Source: an uncultured Oxalobacter sp. (GTDB lineage Bacteria; Pseudomonadota; Gammaproteobacteria; Burkholderiales; Burkholderiaceae_D). Taken from it: 7,541 nt of DNA. The first letter of the stretch is position 1; every line of letters begins with the position of its first letter. The DNA is taken from positions 1-7,541 of the forward strand of contig CALGGD010000420.1 of assembly GCA_937916185.1 (NCBI GenBank). Reading direction: 5' to 3'. Made by a program: the position numbers and the translations under genes. The notes below the pieces were generated by a model. The model saw only the letters and a program-made list of their open reading frames with translations. It ran no database searches and was not told the origin of the DNA. Below are positions 1 to 7,541 of the stretch, in pieces.

Positions 1-2881
<2,881 letters not shown>

Positions 2882-2944
2882 AATTTTTCCTTGAATATCA
2901 ATCGTTGTTTCAGTTAATCAAAATCTGACCTGTCATCATGAGTT

Positions 2945-4333
2945 TCAGCGTTTCACTGTCTGTTCAAGGACATGCAGCTCATGATTGAGTTCAGCGTTCT
3001 TCTGCCTTTCCTGGGCGATTTTCCTGACAGCGTGCAGGACGGTGGTATGGTCTCGGCCACCGAACTGCTCACCGATTTCAGGCAGGCTCTTCTGTGTCAG
3101 TTCCTTGGCAAGGTACATCGCAATCTGGCGCGGTCTGGCGATATTGGCGGGACGGCGCTTCGAATACATATCCGCCACCTTGATGCGGTAATAGTCGGCA
3201 ACGGCTTTCTGGATGGATTCAACCGAGACCAGATTGGAGGGCCCGGTGCTTTTCAGGACCTCTTTTGCCAGGTCAACGGTGATTTCCTGGTTCATGAAGC
3301 GGGAATGCGCGACAACCGTACTCAGTGCGCCTTCCAGTTCCCGGACATTGGTCTGGCGGAGGTTTGCGATGAAGAAAGCGACATCATCATTCAGGCTGAC
3401 ACCGATCTGGGCAGCCTTCTTGATCAGGATTGCAACCCGCATTTCCAGCTCCGGCGGCTCGATGGCGACTGTCAGGCCGGAAGCAAAACGGGAGGTCAGA
3501 CGGCTTTCCATGCCCGCAATGTCTTGGGGGTAGGTGTCGCTGGTGATGATGATCTGCTTGCGTGCCGCAATGAGCGCCTCAAATGCATAGAAGAATTCTT
3601 CCTGTGTCCGGTTCTTGCCGGCAAAGAACTGGATGTCATCAATCAGCAGCATATCCAGTGAATGGTAGTTGCGTTTGAAGCCATCGAAATCCTGACGTTG
3701 GTAAGCACTCACTACGTCCCTGACATACTGTTCAGCGTGGATGTAGCGGATTTTTGCCGAAGGCCGCTCTTTCAGGACCTGGTTGCCGATAGCCTGGATC
3801 AGATGGGTCTTGCCAAGGCCGACGCCACCGAACAGGTACAGCGGGTTGTAAGAGATGCCCGGATTGCTGGCAATCTGGATGGCGGCGGCGCGCGCCAGCT
3901 GGTTTGCCTTGCCCATGACAAAACTGTCGAAGGTCATCTCAGGATTGATGCCTGCATCAAGATGGCCCTGTTCCTGGGCTGGCGGATCCCTGTCATCCTG
4001 CCCCGGCAGGGAGCCTGTGGCTGAGGATGCCGATGGCGCCGTTATCTGGCCGGGACCGGGCTGCTGGCCTGCCTTTGGGCTGACGGTGTTCTTTTTCTTG
4101 GCAACCGATATCTGGACCTCAACGGGACTTCCCTGGATTTTTGAGGCCAGTTCAGCGATACGGCCGGCAAATTCCCGTTTGACCCATTCCCGTTTGATGA
4201 GGTTCTGTGCGGCGATATGCAGCAGACCGTCACGGTAATCCACCAGGACAAGTGGCTTGATCCAGGTGGTGTACTGCTGGGGCGTCACTTCCAGCTCAAG
4301 CTGGGAGAGGCAGTTCTGCCAGAAAGATTCCAT
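2945..4333 (-). CDS. dnaA: Chromosomal replication initiator protein DnaA
   Basis: DnaA is the AAA+ ATPase that binds DnaA boxes, melts oriC and loads the DnaB helicase. The 462 residues show all four domains. Domain I (about 1-80) begins [20 protein letters not shown] and mediates oligomerisation and helicase contact. Domain II (about 81-130) is a Pro/Gly/Ser/Gln-rich linker. Domain III (about 131-345) has Walker [11 protein letters not shown] (169-178), Walker [10 protein letters not shown] (229-237), sensor 1 ITSD (263-266), the arginine-finger region SRLTSRF (277-283) and the sensor 2 region NVRELEGAL (329-337). Domain IV (about 365-462) carries the DNA-binding signature [15 protein letters not shown] (425-439). 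No key residue is missing. The ATG at 4333 matches the family N terminus, but no good Shine-Dalgarno precedes it (GCTGAATC just upstream), suggesting modest translation. A DnaA box lies 152 bases upstream and overlaps the best promoter candidate, consistent with autoregulation (inference). Confidence 0.99.
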   Translation of the reverse strand: MESFWQNCLSQLELEVTPQQYTTWIKPLVLVDYRDGLLHIAAQNLIKREWVKREFAGRIAELASKIQGSPVEVQISVAKKKNTVSPKAGQQPGPGQITAPSASSATGSLPGQDDRDPPAQEQGHLDAGINPEMTFDSFVMGKANQLARAAAIQIASNPGISYNPLYLFGGVGLGKTHLIQAIGNQVLKERPSAKIRYIHAEQYVRDVVSAYQRQDFDGFKRNYHSLDMLLIDDIQFFAGKNRTQEEFFYAFEALIAARKQIIITSDTYPQDIAGMESRLTSRFASGLTVAIEPPELEMRVAILIKKAAQIGVSLNDDVAFFIANLRQTNVRELEGALSTVVAHSRFMNQEITVDLAKEVLKSTGPSNLVSVESIQKAVADYYRIKVADMYSKRRPANIARPRQIAMYLAKELTQKSLPEIGEQFGGRDHTTVLHAVRKIAQERQKNAELNHELHVLEQTVKR

Positions 4334-4375
4334 GATTCAGCAATAAAACGGCATTGAAAACGGGCAAAAAGACAC

Positions 4376-4423
4376 CTTGGGCACCGGTTCCCTTGAAAGG
4401 CGGGGGAACATGACGGTGCCAAG
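4376..4423 (-). promoter_or_regulatory. Long hairpin in the dnaA leader, possible attenuator
   Basis: Imperfect inverted repeat. An outer stem of 10 bp pairs 4376-4386 with 4414-4423 (core GGCACCG / CGGTGCC, one bulged G). An inner stem of 6 bp, GTTCCC 4387-4392 with GGGAAC 4404-4409, can be extended by two T-G pairs. A 4-base bulge (4410-4413) lies between the two stems. In the dnaA direction the stem is followed within about 7 bases by T5 (4369-4365). This resembles a weak intrinsic terminator or attenuator roughly 30-45 bases upstream of the dnaA start. It could equally be a protein-binding palindrome of the origin. The structure is certain; the role is inference. Confidence 0.5.
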
Positions 4424-4462
4424 CGGATTCCAGCTAGGGAAAGCTGTTCATTCCAAGGCGAC

Positions 4463-4492
4463 ATTTTACCCTTAAACAGACAAGTTATCCAC
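4463..4492 (-). promoter_or_regulatory. Candidate dnaA promoter overlapping the DnaA box
   Basis: On the minus strand TAAAAT (4468-4463) matches the -10 consensus at 5 of 6 positions. The hexamer TGGATA (4492-4487), 18 bases upstream, matches the -35 consensus at 4 of 6. The -35 lies inside the DnaA box, so bound DnaA would be expected to block RNA polymerase, in line with known dnaA autorepression in other bacteria. The leader would be about 120 bases and include the 4376-4423 hairpin. The weak -35 keeps confidence low. Confidence 0.35.
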
Positions 4493-4493
4493 A
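4485..4493 (+). promoter_or_regulatory. Perfect DnaA box
   Basis: TTATCCACA is identical to the high-affinity E. coli R1-type DnaA box. It sits between the divergent dnaA and rpmH genes beside an AT-rich stretch. It is probably bound by the DnaA encoded next door, for origin function, dnaA autoregulation, or both. Confidence 0.85.
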
Positions 4494-4541
4494 GAAAACC
4501 GATTTTTTTTGGACGATTTTGACAAAGTAACGTATTTGGTA

Positions 4542-4571
4542 TTGACAGGTCATACCATGATACGGTCTAAT
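4542..4571 (+). promoter_or_regulatory. Strong sigma-70-type promoter for rpmH
   Basis: A perfect -35 hexamer TTGACA (4542-4547) is followed after 18 bases by TCTAAT (4566-4571), 5 of 6 matches to the -10. Transcription would start near 4578, leaving a leader of about 120 bases before rpmH. A second perfect TTGACA at 4519-4524 lacks a well-spaced -10. A strong promoter fits a ribosomal protein gene. It lies about 50 bases from the DnaA box, so its transcription could affect origin opening (inference). Confidence 0.7.
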
Positions 4572-4697
4572 CATTGATTCCTTGCGCATAAGGTGGTGCT
4601 TTGTCTGGACAAGGGCTGCTGCTGACAGTATCAAGGCTGTTCCGACCGGAAGTACCGTAATCCGAATTATTATTGCTGATTGATTAGCGAGACCATC

Positions 4698-4832
4698 ATG
4701 AAACGTACTTATCAACCTTCAGTTGTGCGCCGTAAACGCACCCACGGTTTCCGTGTCCGTATGGCCACAAAGAACGGCCGTGCTGTCCTGAACGCACGCC
4801 GTGCAAAAGGCCGCAAGCGCCTGGCCGTCTGA
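4698..4832 (+). CDS. rpmH: 50S ribosomal protein L34
   Basis: L34 is a small, very basic protein of the large ribosomal subunit that packs against 23S rRNA. The complete 44-residue protein starts [20 protein letters not shown] and ends AKGRKRLAV, the hallmark L34 sequence and length. It has too few codons for many ORF callers but is unmistakable. The ATG at 4698 has only a weak purine-rich stretch (GCGAG, 4687-4691) upstream. It is the first gene of the rightward unit, driven by the candidate promoter at 4542-4571, and is followed 25 bases later by rnpA, the near-universal bacterial pairing. Confidence 0.98.
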   Translation: MKRTYQPSVVRRKRTHGFRVRMATKNGRAVLNARRAKGRKRLAV

Positions 4833-4857
4833 TACCGCCATTATTGAAGCTGATTGT

Positions 4858-5250
4858 GTGAGCGGAGAATTTCCTTCCGGTCGGCGTCTTCGCAAAACGG
4901 ATGAGTTCTCATCCGTTTTTCGTATGCGTCCCTGTGCAAGGACAGAACATTTTGTCATCTATGCCAGACCCAATCAGCTGGAGCAGGCCCGGCTTGGTAT
5001 TGTTGCCGCGAAACGGTTTGCCCCAAGGGCGGTGACACGCAATACGGTGAAACGGCTTTGCAGGGAGGTGTTCCGGCAGAGCCGGCTGTCTGGACTGGAC
5101 TGCGTCATCCGTCTGTCATCCCCGCCCAATGCACGCCATCAGCCTGCCACTGGCATACCCCTGAAACAGATGCTCTATCGGGAACTGACCCGGCTTGTTG
5201 GACAATGCGGAAAGAGCCAGAAAAAGAAAGCTTCCTCGAAGGCTTCCTGA
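4858..5250 (+). CDS. rnpA: Ribonuclease P protein component
   Basis: RnpA binds the catalytic RNase P RNA and helps it remove 5' leaders from precursor tRNAs. From the GTG at 4858 the protein is 130 residues, normal for the family. It shows the N-terminal [13 protein letters not shown] (10-22), the central [10 protein letters not shown] (45-54), the RNR signature [13 protein letters not shown] (61-73) and a Lys/Ser-rich tail ending [10 protein letters not shown] prefer the GTG at 4858 because it gives a normal N terminus, leaves a 25-base gap after rpmH and has GAAG (4846-4849) 8 bases upstream. The frame is also open back to a GTG at 4801 inside rpmH, but that would add 19 atypical residues. 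The start codon and Shine-Dalgarno are weak, and a terminator-like palindrome lies at 4894-4920. Together these would hold RnpA far below L34 (inference). Its last 46 bases overlap yidD. Confidence 0.95.
   Translation: MSGEFPSGRRLRKTDEFSSVFRMRPCARTEHFVIYARPNQLEQARLGIVAAKRFAPRAVTRNTVKRLCREVFRQSRLSGLDCVIRLSSPPNARHQPATGIPLKQMLYRELTRLVGQCGKSQKKKASSKAS
4894..4920 (+). terminator. Terminator-like palindrome inside rnpA, possible attenuator
   Basis: The 12-base arms AAAACGGATGAG (4894-4905) and CTCATCCGTTTT (4908-4919) are perfectly complementary around TT, and the right arm runs into T5 (4916-4920). The G/C-containing core, CGGATGAG to CTCATCCG followed directly by a U run, is the form of a rho-independent terminator. 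It also encodes the conserved RnpA residues KTDEFSSVF (13-21). Actively translating ribosomes would disrupt it, so any termination would depend on low rnpA translation. The A run on the left arm makes it symmetrical, so it could act in both directions. The structure is seen; attenuation is inferred. Confidence 0.5.
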
Positions 5251-5519
5251 AATCACCCCTGAAAAGCTTCTTTATCCTTCTGATAAGAGGCTATCAGCTG
5301 TTGATCAGTCCTTTGCTGGGACCCAACTGCCGTTTTTACCCAACATGTTCCGCCTATGCGATTCAGGCTCTTTCAGTGCATGGTTGCATTAAGGGCATTT
5401 TCCTGATATTGATACGCCTGTTGAAGTGCCATCCTTTCCACCCCGGTGGTTATGACCCTGTTCCGAAAAAGGGTTGGGGGTGCCGTTGTGGCAAATGGTT
5501 TAAGAAAAACAGCAGTTGA
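5205..5519 (+). CDS. yidD: Membrane protein insertion efficiency factor YidD
   Basis: YidD is a small membrane-associated protein reported to support YidC-dependent membrane protein insertion; its exact mechanism is unclear. The family core is plain: [19 protein letters not shown] (34-52) and [13 protein letters not shown] (75-87), with the conserved Cys42, Cys48 and Cys75. A hydrophobic/amphipathic segment at about 21-38 probably attaches it to the inner membrane. The ATG at 5205 gives 104 residues, longer than the E. coli protein (about 85). The extra length is a charged N terminus ([14 protein letters not shown]) and a basic tail containing [12 protein letters not shown]. No later in-frame ATG precedes the core, so this start is likely. 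It overlaps the end of rnpA by 46 bases and ends 18 bases before yidC, indicating cotranscription and probably translational coupling. Confidence 0.93.
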   Translation: MRKEPEKESFLEGFLKSPLKSFFILLIRGYQLLISPLLGPNCRFYPTCSAYAIQALSVHGCIKGIFLILIRLLKCHPFHPGGYDPVPKKGWGCRCGKWFKKNSS

Positions 5520-5537
5520 TACATATATCCGACAATT

Positions 5538-7265
5538 ATGGACGTCAAGAAACGCACGACACTGATTATCATCCTGCTCATAGCGTTGTTTATGCTCTGG
5601 GACAACTGGGTGGTCTACAACGGGGGGTCTTCGCTGATATTCAGTTACCGCAGTTCGGAGAAGAAGGAAGAAGCCAAGACGGCAGAACCGGCCGGCCTGC
5701 CGATGGAGAAAGTCACGAAGGCAAACGCCGCTGCGGAGGAAGCCAAACAGGAAGAAGCGAAACGGCAGGCTGCTTTGGATGTCATCACCGTCCAGACGGA
5801 GGTCTTCAAGCTGACCATCAACGCCAATGGCGGTGTTTTCCAGAACCTGGAACTGCTGAAATATCCTGACAACGATTTCCAGAAGGACATGGTGCTGTTT
5901 CAGAACAATCCCCCCCGTGTCTATCTGGCGCAGACCGGCCTGTCCGGTGGGCTTTATCCGAACCATGCCACCCATTTCAACATCCATCCCGGGAATTTCA
6001 CTTTGGCGGATGGCCAGGACGAGGTCAAGGTTGTCATGGATGCAGCACAGAACGGCGTCCGTCTCGTGAAGACCCTGACCTTCAAACGGGGCAGTTATGA
6101 GGTCGGCGTGAACCACCAGATCACCAACCTCACCGGTGAACCGATCAATGCCAAGCTGTATATGCAGCTGGTCCGTGACAGCAGCCGCCCGGAAGGCCAG
6201 TCCCGCTTCGTCAGCACCTTCACAGGACCTGCTGTTTATTCCGGTGAAGAAAAATTCCAGAAACTGAAGTTTGACAACCTCACAGAGAACGGTACCGGTG
6301 AGAAATTCATCCGTGATACCAAGAATGGCTGGATTGCGATGGTCCAGCATTACTTCGTTTCGGCGTTCATCCCGACCGATGGACTGAACCGTGAAAACTA
6401 TGCGAAGAAACTCGGTGAAGACCTGTTCTGTATCGGTACCGAGCTTCAGGTGACCGATGGCGGCAAGATGATCCCGCCGCAGCAGACGGTCTCCAATGAC
6501 ACAACCCTCTATATGGGCCCCCAGGATACCAAACTGCTTGACAAAGCCGCTCCCGGCTTGGATCTGGTCAAGGACTATGGTTTCCTGACCGTGGTCGCAA
6601 AACCGATTTTCTGGCTGATGAACCGCATCTATGATGAAGTCGGTAATTGGGGCTGGACGATTGTCATCCTGACCATCCTCATCAAGCTGGTCCTTTCCCC
6701 GTTGTCCCATATGGGGTATAAGAGCATGGCAAGGATGCGCAAGTTCACGCCGGTCATCCAGCGGATGAAAGAACGGTACAAGGATGATCCGCAGACGATG
6801 AAGACGGAGATGATTGCCCTGTACAAACGGGAAAAAATCAATCCGGCGGGTGGCTGTCTGCCGATGATTGTGCAGATTCCGGTGTTCCTGTCGTTGTACT
6901 GGGTGCTGCTGGCTTCCATTGAGATCCGTAACGCCCCCTGGCTGGGCTGGATCCAGAACCTGGCCGCTCCTGACCCATGGTACCTCCTGCCTATCGTCAT
7001 GGCAGGGACGATGTTCCTCCAGCAGAAGATGAGCCCGCCGCCCCCTGACCCGATGCAGGCGAAAATCATGATGTTCCTGCCGATTGCTTTCTCGATTACG
7101 TTCTTCTTCTTCCCGGCAGGGCTGGTGCTGTACTGGATTGTCAACAACATCCTGTCCATCGCGCACCATTACTACATCAACCGCCAGGCGGACAAGCTCG
7201 TTGCTGAAGAACAGGCTGTCGCTGCACAGGCGAAACCGGTGACTTCCAAGACCAAACGGAGATGA
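5538..7265 (+). CDS. yidC: Membrane protein insertase YidC
   Basis: YidC inserts and folds inner-membrane proteins, alone or with SecYEG. The 575 residues match the Gram-negative form. TM1 is at about 8-22, with the typical start MDVKKRTTLI and then LWDNW. A charged Ala/Glu/Lys linker (about 40-80) leads to a large periplasmic beta-sandwich domain (about 81-345). TM2 lies at about 370-388 (NWGWTIVILTILIKLVLSPL) and is followed by the cytoplasmic loop C1 with YKSMARMRKFTPVIQRMKERY (394-414, family helical hairpin). TM3 to TM5 fall at about 440-460, 480-497 and 512-536, and the tail is basic (KTKRR). Lys383 aligns with the groove residue Arg366 of E. coli YidC, so the positive charge is kept. 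Four consecutive prolines (500-503) lie between TM4 and TM5. The ATG at 5538 fits the family N terminus although no clear Shine-Dalgarno precedes it. An intrinsic terminator follows at 7314. Confidence 0.98.
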   Translation: MDVKKRTTLIIILLIALFMLWDNWVVYNGGSSLIFSYRSSEKKEEAKTAEPAGLPMEKVTKANAAAEEAKQEEAKRQAALDVITVQTEVFKLTINANGGVFQNLELLKYPDNDFQKDMVLFQNNPPRVYLAQTGLSGGLYPNHATHFNIHPGNFTLADGQDEVKVVMDAAQNGVRLVKTLTFKRGSYEVGVNHQITNLTGEPINAKLYMQLVRDSSRPEGQSRFVSTFTGPAVYSGEEKFQKLKFDNLTENGTGEKFIRDTKNGWIAMVQHYFVSAFIPTDGLNRENYAKKLGEDLFCIGTELQVTDGGKMIPPQQTVSNDTTLYMGPQDTKLLDKAAPGLDLVKDYGFLTVVAKPIFWLMNRIYDEVGNWGWTIVILTILIKLVLSPLSHMGYKSMARMRKFTPVIQRMKERYKDDPQTMKTEMIALYKREKINPAGGCLPMIVQIPVFLSLYWVLLASIEIRNAPWLGWIQNLAAPDPWYLLPIVMAGTMFLQQKMSPPPPDPMQAKIMMFLPIAFSITFFFFPAGLVLYWIVNNILSIAHHYYINRQADKLVAEEQAVAAQAKPVTSKTKRR

Positions 7266-7313
7266 CTGCTGGCGAGGAACAACCGATGGAACCAGTCCAT
7301 GGGCAATGAGACC

Positions 7314-7352
7314 AACCCCGTTAAGCAGGTCCTGTTTAACGGGGTTTCTTTT
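7314..7352 (+). terminator. Rho-independent terminator after yidC
   Basis: Arms AACCCCGTTAAGCAG (7314-7328) and CTGTTTAACGGGGTT (7332-7346) pair over 15 bp with one G-T wobble and a 3-base loop. T-rich TTTCTTTT (7345-7352) follows. This is a good intrinsic terminator for the rpmH-rnpA-yidD-yidC unit. On the minus strand only a mixed sequence follows the stem, so it looks one-directional. It ends only 2-11 bases before the candidate start codons of the next gene. Confidence 0.9.
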
Positions 7353-7363
7353 GAATGGATACC

Positions 7364-7541
7364 ATGATTTCCAGAAAAACACGGCTTTGGCTGTTCGATC
7401 TCGACAATACCCTTCATGATGCTTCCGCTGAAATCTTCCCGCAGATCAGCCGGAACATGAATGGTTGGATTGCCGCCCATTGCGGTCAGGAGGATACGGC
7501 GCTTTCAGAGACCGGGGCGGATGCACTCAGGCAGTTGTTCT
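7364..7541 (+). CDS. HAD-family pyrimidine 5'-nucleotidase (N-terminal fragment, runs off window)
   Basis: Only 59 codons are visible. The N terminus contains LWLFDLDNTLHDAS (8-21), HAD motif I with the expected nucleophile Asp12 and general acid/base Asp14. The pattern FDLDNTLHDAS followed by EIFPQISRNM closely resembles the HAD subfamily IA proteins annotated as pyrimidine 5'-nucleotidases in Burkholderiales, which remove phosphate from pyrimidine nucleoside monophosphates. Motifs II to IV are outside the window, so the substrate is inferred from N-terminal resemblance alone; another HAD phosphatase remains possible. The ATG at 7364 gives a family-like short lead-in. An in-frame ATG at 7355 would add MDT. 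Neither has a good Shine-Dalgarno, and the yidC terminator lies immediately upstream, leaving no obvious room for a separate promoter. Confidence 0.85.
   Translation, partial: MISRKTRLWLFDLDNTLHDASAEIFPQISRNMNGWIAAHCGQEDTALSETGADALRQLF

Larger units (their letters stand above)
4334..4697. other. dnaA-rpmH intergenic region, candidate chromosomal origin (oriC)
   Basis: This 364-base gene-free region separates the divergent dnaA and rpmH units, the usual position for oriC or part of it in proteobacteria with this gene order. Seen in it: one perfect DnaA box at 4485-4493; a flanking AT-rich segment (4501-4545, 32 of 45 bases A/T) containing T8 at 4503-4510 and the short direct repeat CGATTTT at 4500-4506 and 4514-4520; a hairpin at 4376-4423; and promoters facing both ways. 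Genes on both sides point away from the region, as expected for coding on the leading strands of two forks. A cluster of DnaA boxes, usual for a complete origin, is not evident: I found no second TTATCCACA on either strand. The origin call therefore rests mainly on context. From about 4572 to 4697 is the rpmH 5' leader, in which I see only very short inverted repeats. Confidence 0.6.

Noticed and set aside
2882..2944. Possible dnaN promoter in the AT-rich dnaA-dnaN gap (TTGATT with GATATT 16 bases on)
   Set aside because: The hexamers are weak, and the implied transcription start would fall inside the dnaN Shine-Dalgarno.
4565..4580. IHF-like sequence AATCAATGATTAG on the minus strand
   Set aside because: It misses the TTR half of the consensus and overlaps the rpmH -10; a single degenerate match is not evidence.
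4485..4715. A 76-codon minus-strand frame across the rpmH leader
   Set aside because: It overlaps the DnaA box, the rpmH promoter and the rpmH start, and its product has no recognisable features.
4801..4857. Extended rnpA beginning at the GTG inside rpmH
   Set aside because: It would add 19 residues without family resemblance and start within the L34 coding sequence. GTG at 4858 gives the normal RnpA length.
4719..4958. Minus-strand frame over rpmH/rnpA whose protein contains RKTDENSSV, resembling the RnpA motif RKTDEFSSV
   Set aside because: The resemblance is created by the palindrome at 4894-4919, which reads nearly the same on both strands. It is not a gene duplication.
5373..7382. A 669-codon open frame on the minus strand running antisense through all of yidC
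   Set aside because: Its protein is rich in His, Gln, Arg and Asp with no recognisable domain, as expected when a codon-biased gene is read on the opposite strand. yidC itself is unmistakable in sequence.

Overview
The window is the conserved replication-origin neighbourhood of a bacterial chromosome. Leftward (minus strand) from the centre lie dnaA, dnaN and the first 561 codons of gyrB. Rightward (plus strand) lie rpmH, rnpA, yidD, yidC and the beginning of a HAD-family pyrimidine 5'-nucleotidase gene. Gene order, protein sequence character (DnaA, the YidC TM2 region, RnpA) and a roughly 50-55% GC look suggest a betaproteobacterium of the order Burkholderiales. Oxalobacteraceae, perhaps Oxalobacter-like given the moderate GC, is my best guess; this is inference from memory of the families, not a search.

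Left half (1-4333, minus strand). DnaA (462 aa) opens the origin, DnaN (368 aa, the sliding clamp) loads onto it, and GyrB removes the supercoils ahead of the forks. They probably form one leftward transcription unit dnaA-dnaN-gyrB. The dnaN-gyrB gap carries two compact hairpins without a proper U tract.

Centre (4334-4697, 364 bases, no gene). This divergent region holds one perfect DnaA box (TTATCCACA, 4485-4493), an AT-rich stretch with a T8 run beside it, a strong candidate rpmH promoter (TTGACA, 18 bases, TCTAAT), a weaker candidate dnaA promoter overlapping the DnaA box, and a 48-base hairpin in the dnaA leader. It is the natural oriC candidate, but I can find only one consensus DnaA box in it.

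Right half (4698-7541, plus strand). rpmH (L34), rnpA (RNase P protein), yidD and yidC are tightly packed: 25-base gap, 46-base overlap, 18-base gap. They look like one operon for translation, RNA processing and membrane protein insertion. A 12-bp perfect palindrome followed by T residues lies inside the start of rnpA and looks like an internal attenuator. An intrinsic terminator follows yidC, and the nucleotidase gene begins almost immediately after it, where mnmE would be the commoner neighbour in related genomes.

I see no mobile element, CRISPR array, tRNA, rRNA or defence system. The window is core genome, and its interest lies in regulatory structure rather than in a new system.
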